From Anolis sagrei (Eukaryota > Chordata > Lepidosauria > Squamata > Anolidae), in assembly GCF_037176765.1 (NCBI RefSeq), contig NC_090024.1, positions 248,945,953 to 249,009,952 of the forward strand: DNA of 64,000 nt, given 5' to 3'. Under the pieces are notes generated by a model. The model was not told the DNA's origin. It saw nothing but the letters and a program-made list of their open reading frames with translations, and did no database searches. Of this stretch, positions 52,801 to 61,055 are shown in pieces; the first letter of the stretch is position 1; each line of letters opens with the position of its first letter. The position numbers and the translations under genes were made by a program.

Positions 52801-54609
52801 TAATGAGAGTCCAAAGGCAAGAAGAGGAGGAGGAGGAGGGCAAGAGGGGCCTTCCAAAGGAGGAAGGCTCTCAGGGAGGGGCAACCAGTGCGCCCGGGTG
52901 AGCCTTCTCTTCTTCCTCACCATGAGCCAGATGGGACCCCGGTTCAGGCGCTGGCATCTCCCCCATGTCCTCTCCCACCATTTCCCTGCCATAAAATACA
53001 GCTCACAGATTCTTTCCACGGGAGGCACACACGCCGCTGGAAAACCACAGATCACAGCACAACGAACTGAAATCATAGAATCATAGAATCCAAGAGTTGG
53101 AAGAGACCTCATGGGTCATCCAGTCCAACCCCCTTCTGCCAAGAAGCAGGAATATTGCATTCAAATCATCCCTGACAGATGGCCATCCAGCCCCTGTTTA
53201 AAAGCTGAAGAGCTCAACTTATACTTGAGTATATACAGTAATTCTAAGTCTTGTCCCTAATGTTTATTTGTTAAGATGCAATTGTAGTTATGTCATGCCT
53301 AATTTGTTGTAATGTTTCACTATTGCTTGATGTTGATGTTTAGTATGGTTTATTTTGAGTTGTGGTGGTTTATGTTTCTGATCGCACTTCACGGCATTGA
53401 ATGTTTGCCGCTGTTTGTTGTGAACAAGAGAGGATGGGGAAACCTTCCAGGGAGGGGTCTTGCCTGGGTCTCACTTTCTCTTTTTTTCTGTGTCCAGCGA
53501 CCTCCGGGCTGACCCCGCTGCCCAATGGCAATGACCCCGAGATGCAGAGCTGGGCCCCGCCCGGGAAAGGAGAAGCCAAGGCGGAGAAGGACGCGGGACC
53601 CATTGGCCTTGAAGAAGCCTCCCTGGCCAAGCGGGGAGACGGCCTCCTCTCCAAGGGGACAGGGACCCCCAGCAGCACAGAAGAAGCCCCCCAGAAGACC
53701 AAGGCCCCAAAAGCAGGGGCCGGGCAGGTGGGCAAGAGGGAGAGCGGCCCTTTGGAGAATGCCAGGCCTTTGGGGACAGAAGGGGAAAAGCCTCGGCTAG
53801 CAGCCGATCCTGGGAAGAAACCTCCGAGTGGGGAGCCCACTTCTCTTCTTCGAGGTTTCATCTCTAAGTTGTTGGCCAAACTGGGGTGTCTTGGCAACAG
53901 AAATGCCACATCTGGAGAAGCACCAGGACCTGACGGCAAGGCAGCCTCCAATCACAGTCAACATGGCCAACCCGTACCCGGCAACAAAACCGTTTCTGGT
54001 GCTGGGAACACAACCCATGGGAAGCCAATGTGTGAGGGAAAGCCGGGCGCTTCTGGTGTGGGACCCCATGGGGCCCCAACTTCTGGGGGGAAGCCAGTTT
54101 CAGGCACAGGGCAAGCAGAGCATGGGAAGACCCCCAAACCAGCCCCCCATGAGAAGCCAGAGAAGCCCAAACCGGAGGATGAGCCCAAGGAGGACAAGGA
54201 CGACGACGATGCTGCTGAGAAGGACCTTTTTGATGATGACGATGATGACGATAATGATGACTTTGTTGGAGGTGACACCGGCAAGGGGAGCAACGACGCG
54301 GATGAAGACGCCTTTGACAAAGAGCTGGACTACGGCTTGCACAAATCCCCCTTCGATGCCTACGCCTATCATGACGCCTGGAGTGACGACGATGATGACG
54401 ACTTGGAGGAGGAAGAGGACAGCTTCCCCAAGGAGAGCTTTGACTTCAGTGTCATGAAGCCCTTCTTTGACATTTGGGGAGACATACTGACAAAACCCAA
54501 GCCGGAGGAAGAGGCCGCCCTCCTCAAAGAAGGCGTGGGCTACAACGGGGAAAGGCCCGTCTTTGATGTCTGGGGAGACATTGTGACACAACCCAAGCCG
54601 GAGTCGTAG
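46792..54609 (+). CDS. Orphan secreted acidic protein, gene 2
   Basis: Two coding exons (46792-46867 and 53498-54609) joined in phase 1 give 395 residues. Residues 1-25 are a signal peptide (MTPHQLWLLLGALLLCKALL, then AAPHT). Residues 26-145 are polar and Lys/Pro/Glu-rich. An amphipathic LLRGFISKLLAKLG follows. Residues 155-250 are Gly/Lys/Pro/His-rich with four N-glycosylation sequons (N161, N177, N188, N196). Residues 250-345 are highly acidic with Asp runs. The end has two copies of FD[IV]WGDI[LV]T[KQ]PKPE (349-362 and 381-394). Only two Cys lie in the mature part. No known family recognised. It is a paralogue of the gene at 30503 by its signal exon. Likely a secreted, disordered glycoprotein. 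Codon-level openness over 370 codons in GC-rich sequence supports a real gene. The 6.6-kb intron is repeat-filled; no poly(A) signal seen near the stop. Confidence 0.8.
46905..47045 (-). repeat. tRNA-derived SINE 3' fragment
   Basis: Begins GGTAAAGATAAAGG and reads the reverse of the SINE at 33828. An old CR1 tail follows at 47190-47285. Confidence 0.7.
47352..48517. mobile_element. hAT element containing an expanded minisatellite
   Basis: Flanked by a perfect 8-bp duplication CATGCATG (47344-47351 and 48518-48525). The right end is GGCTACGGCCCTG, the same hAT terminus as at 9938-10224; the left terminus is worn into a G run. From about 47722 to 48500 it holds some forty 18-20-base units close to AACCCTCCCCGAAATTTTC. 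In the relative at 9938 the matching place has only two or three such units, so the array grew inside the transposon. It lies in the intron of acidic gene 2. Confidence 0.88.
48895..49455 (+). repeat. CR1 copy followed by an older one
   Basis: 48895-49150 is a typical CR1 3' end. 49260-49455 is much older (LEPVQRRAERIKE in place of LECVQRRATKMIKG). Confidence 0.75.
49456..50490. other. Low-repeat island in the intron of acidic gene 2
   Basis: Open frames on both strands and a (CAT)n run at 50038-50061. I looked for WAP or Kunitz cysteine spacing and did not find it. No gene called. Confidence 0.4.
50491..51300. repeat. Old CR1 pieces in both orientations
   Basis: Minus 50491-50700 and plus 50900-51270, diverged, with a (CT)n run at 51107-51118. 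Confidence 0.7.
51511..52075. repeat. Tandem repeat, three units of about 180 bp
   Basis: Each unit has GCATTGCATTAGACTGAGAA, GGTGGTCCAGGCA, CATGTCTGTGGAGCAAAGCC and an old CR1-type tail (GACTCATAAAGTTGG). Units lie at about 51511, 51693 and 51873. Confidence 0.88.
52076..53070. other. Unassigned intron sequence of acidic gene 2
   Basis: Old CR1 minus text to about 52130, then no recognisable repeat. A plus frame at 52632-52901 is open but without splice support. Confidence 0.4.
53075..53215 (-). repeat. CR1 LINE tail
   Basis: Minus CR1 3' end, truncated at AAAAGCTGAAG. Confidence 0.85.
53498..54609 (+). CDS. Acidic gene 2, exon 2 (mature protein)
   Basis: Acceptor with a strong T tract (TTTTTTTCTGTGTCCAG). 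It completes a Pro codon, then TSGLTPLPNGNDPEMQSW, open to TAG at 54607-54609. A CR1 piece begins about 40 bases after the stop. Confidence 0.82.
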
Positions 54610-54649
54610 AGCTGGAAGTGGCCTCCACTGCCGTGGGTTCCAACCTCCA

Positions 54650-54850
54650 CTCATAGAATCAAAGAATCGTAGATATGGAAGAGACCACATGGGTTATCTA
54701 GTCCAACCCCCTTCTGCCATGCAGGAAAGGCACAATCAGAGCACCCTGACAGATGGCCATCCAACCTCTGTTTGAAAGCCTTCAAGGAAGGAGTGTCCAT
54801 ACTCACTGTGGGGTCTCCAAGCAGACCATCCTTAACGGGGAGCTCTCCAG
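54650..54850 (-). repeat. Older CR1 fragment after acidic gene 2
   Basis: Diverged minus CR1 starting about 40 bases after the stop codon; it may be part of the 3' UTR. Confidence 0.75.
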
Positions 54851-55009
54851 CCTTTTCCAAAGACAACTGGAGAGAACCCCAAAACCTTCAACCCAGCCCT
54901 GCCTCTCTGCGACAGCCTTGAAGGTCTTTAAAGAGGGTGATTGTGCCATTCCTTCTTTCCTCTCCTCACCCAGTTGACCAACAGCACACTCAGTCTTTCA
55001 CCCTATGCT

Positions 55010-55847
55010 TTGCTCTCCATGTTCTTATTATAGCATAGTGTCTAGATCTAGGGAAGTCATGCTCCCCATGCTCTATTCCACTTTGGTTAGACTACACCTG
55101 GAATATTGTGTCCAATTCTGGGCACCACAATTCAAGAGAGATCTTGACTCTAAGATGGAATGTGTCCAGAGGAGAGCGACTAAAATGATCAAGGGTCTGG
55201 AGAACAAGCCCTATGAGGAGCGGCTTAGGGAAGTGGGCATGTTTAGCCTGAAGAAGAGAAGGCTGAGAGGAGATATGATAGCCATGTATAAATATGTGAG
55301 AGGAAGCCACAGGGAGGAGGAGGAGGGAGCAAGCTTCCTTTCTGCTTCCCTGGAGACTAGGACGCAATGGAGCAATGGCTTCAAACTACAAGAGAGGAGA
55401 TTCCATCTGAACACGAGGAAGAACTTCCTGACTGTGAGAGCCGTTCAGCAGTGGAACTCTCTGCCCCAGAGGGAGTGTGGTGGAGGCTCCTTCTTTGGAA
55501 GCTTTGAAACAGAGGCTGGATGGCCATCTGTCAGGGGTGATTTGAATGCAATATTCCTGCTTCTTGGCAGAATGGGGGTGGACTGGGTGATGGCCCATGA
55601 GGTCTCTTCCAACTCTTTGATTCTATGATTCTGACTGTGAGAGCCGTTCAGCAGTGGAACTCTCTGCCCCGGAGGGAGTGTGGTGGAGGCTCCTTCTTTG
55701 GAAGCTTTGAAACAGAGGCTGGATGGCCATCTGTCAGGGGTGATTTGAATGCAATATTCCTGCTTCTTGGCAGAATGGGGTTGGACTGGATGATGGCCCA
55801 GGAGGTCTCTTCCAACTCTTTGATTCTAGGATTCTATGATCCTTGAC
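55010..55847 (+). repeat. CR1 with its last 215 bases duplicated in tandem
   Basis: CR1 from 55030 to its tail at 55632. Then the segment from GACTGTGAGAGCCGTTCAGC to the tail is repeated (55633-55847) nearly unchanged. Confidence 0.88.
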
Positions 55848-56237
55848 CCTCTGATGAAGAACAAGCAGTTGGCAACTGAGCATGGATTGGCCGTCCCTCG
55901 GGGGGTCTTCAGCCATGGATTCCTATGGTGGCAAAGGGTGGTTGGACAAGGCAGCTCTTGGGGTCTCTCCCTTCCAGCACTGAACTTCTATCACTCCCCT
56001 CGCTCTCATGTTGAGCGCAACAATGGCTTCCATTCCATGAAAGGTGGTGCTTCCTGTTCAGCCAGAAGAGTATCTTCTCTCTCTCTCCATGTCTTCATTG
56101 ATGTCTTCTTTGTTATCTTCGTGAAGACCAGACACCGTTTGGTGGTGCCAAGGAGGACCAGACAGAGTCCTTCAGCATACAACAAACATTGCTCGAGCTG
56201 AGGAATGAACACTGTGCAGAACACTAACCATTTATGG

Positions 56238-56379
56238 CAGGCATGGGCCAATTTCAGCCCTCCCTCCAGGTGTTTTGGACTTCAACACCCACAATTCCTA
56301 ACAGCCTACCGGCTGTTAGGAATTGTGGGAGTTGAAGTCCAAAACACCTGGAGGGAGGGCTGAAATTGGCCCAGTCCTG
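56238..56379. mobile_element. Foldback MITE with near-perfect 8-bp TSD
   Basis: CAGGCATGGGCCAATTTCAG faces CTGAAATTGGCCCAGTCCTG. Flanks ATTTATGG (56230-56237) and ATTTATAG (56380-56387) agree at 7 of 8 bases, which suggests the foldback family is hAT-mobilised. Confidence 0.82.
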
Positions 56380-56557
56380 ATTTATAGGTCAAGCAAATCA
56401 AATGTCAATATACAACACAGTCCCTTCCATGCTGTTTCTTCCCTTATTGGTTCGTAAACCAAAACTCTGAAATCGATTCAGCTTTAACCCTGAAGATCTT
56501 TGAGTGGAAATGGGCAGGACAATCGTGGCGCACCAAACCCATTTCCATGATAGGATA

Positions 56558-56765
56558 GAAGAATCCTAGAATCAAAGAGTTGGAAGAGACCTCCTGGGCC
56601 ATCCTCCAGTCTAACCCCATTCTGTCCAGAAGCAGGAATATTGCATTCAAATCACCCCTGACAGATGGCCATCCAGCCTCTGTTTAAAAGCCTCCAAAGA
56701 AGGAGCCTCCACCACACTCCGGGGCAGAGAGTTCCACTGCTGAACGGCTCTCACAGTCAGGAATA
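56558..56765 (-). repeat. Inverted CR1 end joined to the CR1 below
   Basis: A minus CR1 3' piece cut at CTCACAGTCAGGAA and joined directly to the plus CR1, making a head-to-head structure. Confidence 0.85.
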
Positions 56766-58879
56766 CTACAGATACTAAAAGACAAGGGAGCTACGGATGG
56801 ATGGAAACTTCTCAAGAGTGAAATACTCAAGGCGCAATTGCAAACCGTGCCAACAAAGAGAAAAAATAGGACAAGTGCAAAGAGGCCAGAATGGATGTCC
56901 AAAGAACTTCTAACTGTGCTAAGACACAAAAGAGACATGCACAAGAAGTGGAAAAAGGGAGAAATCACCAAAGAAGAATTCAAACAAATAGCCAACACCT
57001 GTAGGGAAAAGGTCCGCAAAGCTAAAGCAAAAAACGAGCTCAGACTTGCCAGGGACATTAAAAACAATAAAAAGGGCTTCTATTCTTATGTCAGTAGAAA
57101 AAGGAAAAACAAGGAGGCGATAGGACCTCTTCGAGGAGAAGATGGGACAATGCTGACAGGGGATAGGGAAAAGGCAGAACTACTTAATGCCTTCTTTGCC
57201 TCGGTCTTCTCACAAAAAGAGAGTCTTCAACCTCAGCAAGATGGAGTGGATGAGGGATTGGAGGACATCCAACCCCAAATTGGGAAAGAAGTCGTCCAGG
57301 AATACCTGGCCGCTCTTAATGAGTTCAAGTCCCCAGGACCAGATCAACTACACCCAAGAGTATTGAAGGAACTAGCGGAAGTCATTTCGGAACCATTGGC
57401 AACCATCTTTGAGAGTTCTTGGAGAACGGGAGAAGTTCCAGCAGATTGGAGGAGGGCCAATGTGGTCCCTATCTTCAAGAAGGGAAAAAAGGACGACCCA
57501 AACAACTACCGTCCGGTCAGCCTCACGTCGATACCGGGCAAGATTCTGGAAAAGATTGTTAAGGAAGTGGTCTGCAAACACTTAGAAACAAATGCAGTCA
57601 TCGCTAATAGTCAACATGGATTTATCAAAAACAAGTCATGCCAGACTAATCTGATCTCTTTCTTCGATAGAGCTACAAGCTGGGTAGATGCGGGGAATGC
57701 CGTGGATGTAGCGTACCTGGATTTCAGTAAGGCCTTCGACAAGGTCCCCCATGACCTTCTGGCAAGGAAACTAGTCCAATGTGGGCTAGGCAAAACTACG
57801 GTGAGGTGGATCTGTAATTGGTTAAGTGGACGAACACAGAGAGTGCTCACTAATGCTTCCTCTTCATCTTGGAAAGAAGTGACGAGCGGAGTGCCGCAGG
57901 GTTCCGTCCTGGGCCCGGTCCTGTTCAACATCTTTATTAATGACTTAGATGAAGGGCTAGAAGGCATGATCATCAAGTTTGCAGACGACACCAAATTGGG
58001 AGGGATAGCCAATAGTCCAGAGGACAGGAGCAGAATTCAAAACGATCTTGACAGATTAGAGAGATGGGCCAAAACTAACAAAATGAAGTTCAACAGTGAC
58101 AAATGCAAGATACTCCACTTTGGCAGAAAAAATGAGATGCAAAGATACAGAATGGGGGACGCCTGGCTCGAGAGCAGTACGTGTGAAAAAGATCTTGGAG
58201 TCCTCGTGGACAACAAGTTAAACATGAGCCAACAATGTGATGTGGCGGCAAAAAAAGCCAATGGGATTTTGGCCTGCATCAAGAGGAGCATAGTGTCTAG
58301 ATCTAAGGAAGTAATGCTACCCCTCTATTCTGCTTTGGTTAGACCACATCTGGAATATTGTGTCCAATTCTGGGCACCACAATTCAAGAGAGATATTGAC
58401 AAGCTGGAAAGTGTCCAGAGGAGGGCGACTAAAATGATCAAGGGTCTGGAGAACAAGCCCTATGAGGAGCGGCTTAGGGAACTGGGCATGTTTAGCCTGA
58501 AGAAGAGAAGGCTGAGAGGAGATATGATAGCCATGTATAAATATGTGAGAGGAAGCCACAGGGAGGAGGGAGCAAGCTTGTTTTCTGCTTCCTTGGAGAC
58601 TAGGACACGGAACAATGGCTTCAAACTACAAGAAAGGAGATTCCATTTGAACATTAGGAAGAACTTCCTGACTGTGAGAGCCGTTCAGCAGTGGAACTCT
58701 CTGCCCCGGAGTGTGGTGGAGGCTCCTTCCTTGGAAGCTTTTAAACAGAGGCTGGATGGCCATCTGTCAGGGGTGATTTGAATGCAATATTCCTGCTTCT
58801 TGGCAGGGGGTTGGACTGGATGGCCCATGAGGTCTCTTCCAACTCTTTGATTCTATGATTCTATGATTCTATGATTCTA
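56766..58879 (+). mobile_element. Young 5'-truncated CR1 LINE
   Basis: Runs from the linker after the endonuclease domain to a complete (ATTCTATG)n tail. It lacks the endonuclease and the 5' region, so it cannot be autonomous, but what is present is uninterrupted. Confidence 0.95.
56838..58781 (+). CDS. CR1 ORF2 reverse transcriptase, open, N-truncated
   Basis: 647 open codons. Residues about 150-470 form the reverse transcriptase: YLDFSKAFDKVPHDLL, GVPQGSVLGPVLFNIFINDL and the catalytic FADD box at 381-384 (IIKFADDTKLGG). The C-terminal region, residues about 480-647, is the text seen in every CR1 fragment of the window ([35 protein letters not shown]). No endonuclease domain is present; the first Met is internal to the original ORF2. 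Not a host gene. Confidence 0.93.
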   Translation: MQTVPTKRKNRTSAKRPEWMSKELLTVLRHKRDMHKKWKKGEITKEEFKQIANTCREKVRKAKAKNELRLARDIKNNKKGFYSYVSRKRKNKEAIGPLRGEDGTMLTGDREKAELLNAFFASVFSQKESLQPQQDGVDEGLEDIQPQIGKEVVQEYLAALNEFKSPGPDQLHPRVLKELAEVISEPLATIFESSWRTGEVPADWRRANVVPIFKKGKKDDPNNYRPVSLTSIPGKILEKIVKEVVCKHLETNAVIANSQHGFIKNKSCQTNLISFFDRATSWVDAGNAVDVAYLDFSKAFDKVPHDLLARKLVQCGLGKTTVRWICNWLSGRTQRVLTNASSSSWKEVTSGVPQGSVLGPVLFNIFINDLDEGLEGMIIKFADDTKLGGIANSPEDRSRIQNDLDRLERWAKTNKMKFNSDKCKILHFGRKNEMQRYRMGDAWLESSTCEKDLGVLVDNKLNMSQQCDVAAKKANGILACIKRSIVSRSKEVMLPLYSALVRPHLEYCVQFWAPQFKRDIDKLESVQRRATKMIKGLENKPYEERLRELGMFSLKKRRLRGDMIAMYKYVRGSHREEGASLFSASLETRTRNNGFKLQERRFHLNIRKNFLTVRAVQQWNSLPRSVVEAPSLEAFKQRLDGHLSGVI

Positions 58880-59089
58880 AGTTCCCCCTGCCATACCTGG
58901 CCCCCTCCCAGCATGAGAATGGCCTTGGAGAGGTCTGCAGGCCATTGCCAGCCCCTTCTGTTTGTAGCCATGACTGACACATTTCTGCACAGAGAAATCC
59001 CATTTTCTGCAGAGAAACTTTCCCAAATATGAATGTGAAATATTTGATGCTAAATAAACCCATCATTTCTTTTAATCATTCCATGTAGC

Positions 59090-59280
59090 CTGTCCATTGT
59101 CACTGTGATTGTGTTTATTACAATTTATAACTTTATGCATTCATATGTTTTATGTAATCATGATGTTGTTTATTGTTTTCGTTTTTTGTTTTATTTTGCT
59201 GTAATTTGTTGTTTGCGCTTGGCCCCATGTAAGCCTCCCTGGGTCCCCATTGGGGAGATGGTGGCGGGGTATAAATAAAG

Positions 59281-59320
<40 letters not shown>
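59090..59320 (+). repeat. L2-type LINE 3' tail
   Basis: TTGGCCCCATGTAAGCCTCC to GGGTATAAATAAAG and (ATT)n, interrupted by the CR1 that follows. Confidence 0.75.
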
Positions 59321-59321
<1 letters not shown>

Positions 59322-59323
<2 letters not shown>

Positions 59324-59575
59324 AACTACAAGAGAGGAGATTCCATCTGAATATGAGGAAGAACTTCCTGACTGTGAGAGGCGTTCAGCAGTGGAACTCT
59401 CTGCCCCTGAGTGTGGTGGAGGCTCCTTCCTTGGAGGCTTTTAAGCAGAGGCTGGATGGCCATCTGTCAGGGGTGCTTTGAATGCAATATTCCTGCTTCT
59501 TGGCAGAATGGGGTTGGACTGGAGGATGGCCCAGGAGGTCTCTTCCAACTTTTTGATTCTATTATTCTATTATTA
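59322..59575 (+). repeat. CR1 LINE 3' fragment inside an ATT run
   Basis: CR1 3' end with its tail, bordered by ATT repeats on both sides. Confidence 0.88.
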
Positions 59576-59584
59576 TTATTATTG

Positions 59585-59795
59585 TATTGTCGAAGGCTTT
59601 CATGGCCAGAATCACTGGGTTGTTGTAGGTTTTTCCGGGCTATATGGCCATGTTCTGGAGGCAATTTTTCTCCTGACGTTTCGCCTGCATCTATGGCAAG
59701 CATCTATGGATGCTTGCCATAGATGCAGGTGAAACGTCAGGAGAAAAATTGCCTCCAGAACATGGCCATATAGCCCGGAAAAACCTACAACAACC

Positions 59796-59800
<5 letters not shown>
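59585..59800. mobile_element. Penelope terminal repeats, head-to-head hairpin
   Basis: Minus arm 59585-59703 and plus arm 59709-59798 of the Penelope 3' repeat are complementary with an almost absent spacer; (TTA)n runs flank it. Confidence 0.85.
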
Positions 59801-59839
<39 letters not shown>

Positions 59840-59841
<2 letters not shown>

Positions 59842-60620
59842 TTGCAAAAGGCCTGGTTTCCGCCTTCCCTTGGTTGCTGCCTTTGCGCTCCCTCAACAGC
59901 CTCGAAGTAACAGACATTGCAAATGAAAAACGTTTGCATCCCAGGGTGAGAAACTTGTCTCTGTTGATGTAACACACGTGTTAAAAGCAAACAACAGAAA
60001 TATATTAAAATTCAGAAAATGCGTCCTGCAATGGTCGGACGTTAGCTGTGTGCGTGTCGCAGGATGTTTGCTTTCGAGGTGACGCTGCTGTGTCACTAAA
60101 CAAAAACCAAGAAATAACAACAAGTAGGTAATAGGAAGTGAGTAATTAAAATGCCATCATCTTGGTGAAATAGGAGGTGTTTTTATGGAGCAATTAAAGA
60201 AGGGTGTTCGAGAATTAGTGCGCATCACTCATCCCTCCAACACATTGAAACTAAAAGTGCAAAAATGTGCGCAGGAAGCTGTCAATTAAAAGCAGAGTCA
60301 GATGGAGAAGCCTTTCCGGTGCCTGGCGGTCTGATCTTCGTCTGTCTGGTCCTGCACTTTCATTTTGAAGTTTGCAGTGGAATCACAGATCAGATCCGGT
60401 ACAGAAACGGATCTGTTTCCTTGGTAAACAGTGATGGGACAGACAAGGAAGCACCTGTCCGCCCATCGTGTGGCATTAATGCAGCCTGGTCCCACTTTTG
60501 GCCCAATGCTAAGGAACCGTGGGCAAGGGACCAGGACTCTTTGGCGGGCAGAGAAAGCCAAAGACCTTGGAAAGCTACAACTCCCAGGATTCCAAAGCAT
60601 TGAGCCACGGCAGTTCAAGT
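59840..60620. other. Unassigned stretch
   Basis: AT-rich to 60260, then mixed. No exon or repeat recognised apart from a worn ACTCCCAGGATTCC foldback piece near 60580. Confidence 0.4.
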
Positions 60621-60624
60621 GAAG

Positions 60625-60805
60625 CCAAGCTCTCTGCCCCGGAGTGTGGTGGAGGCTCCTTCTTTGGAAGCTTTTAAGCAGAGGCTGGATGGCCATCTGT
60701 CAGGGGTGATTTGAATGCAATATTCCTGCTTCTTGGCAGAATGGGACTGGACTGGATGGCCCATGAGGTCTCTTCCAACTCTTTGATTCTAGGATTCTAT
60801 GATTC
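60625..60805 (+). repeat. CR1 LINE tail
   Basis: Ends 66 bases from the stop codon of the Kunitz-WAP-Kunitz gene on the opposite strand, so it may form part of that gene's 3' UTR. Confidence 0.88.
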
Positions 60806-60870
60806 CTCCGCCGGCTGCTTTGCCCTTTCCAGGTCTGAGTGCCTGCCTTTTCTGGGCAAGCGGGGTGTCT

Positions 60871-61055
60871 TCAGTGCTGGCCGCTGACTCTCTGGAGGCA
60901 CCTCTGGCGGCACTCCTTGCGCTTCTGGAAGTTGTTCTTGTTCCCGAGGCACCCGCCAAAGGTGAACCGCTTGCAGGACTTGGTGGCCCAGTCAAAGTGC
61001 CACCTCTGGGCCTTGCCACCGCAGGGACCGGCCTCGGGAGGCAGCTGGCAAAGGT
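60871..61055 (-). CDS. Kunitz domain 2 exon, terminal
   Basis: Acceptor CCTTCTCTAG. DLCQLPPEAGPCGGKAQRWH, then FTFGGCLGNKNNFQKRKEC and RVSGQH before TGA. P1 is Gly. No poly(A) signal found in the next 250 bases. Confidence 0.94.

Noticed and set aside
52632-52901. 89-codon plus frame as an extra exon of acidic gene 2
   Set aside because: No acceptor/donor pair in the right phase was evident, and its composition differs from both acidic genes.
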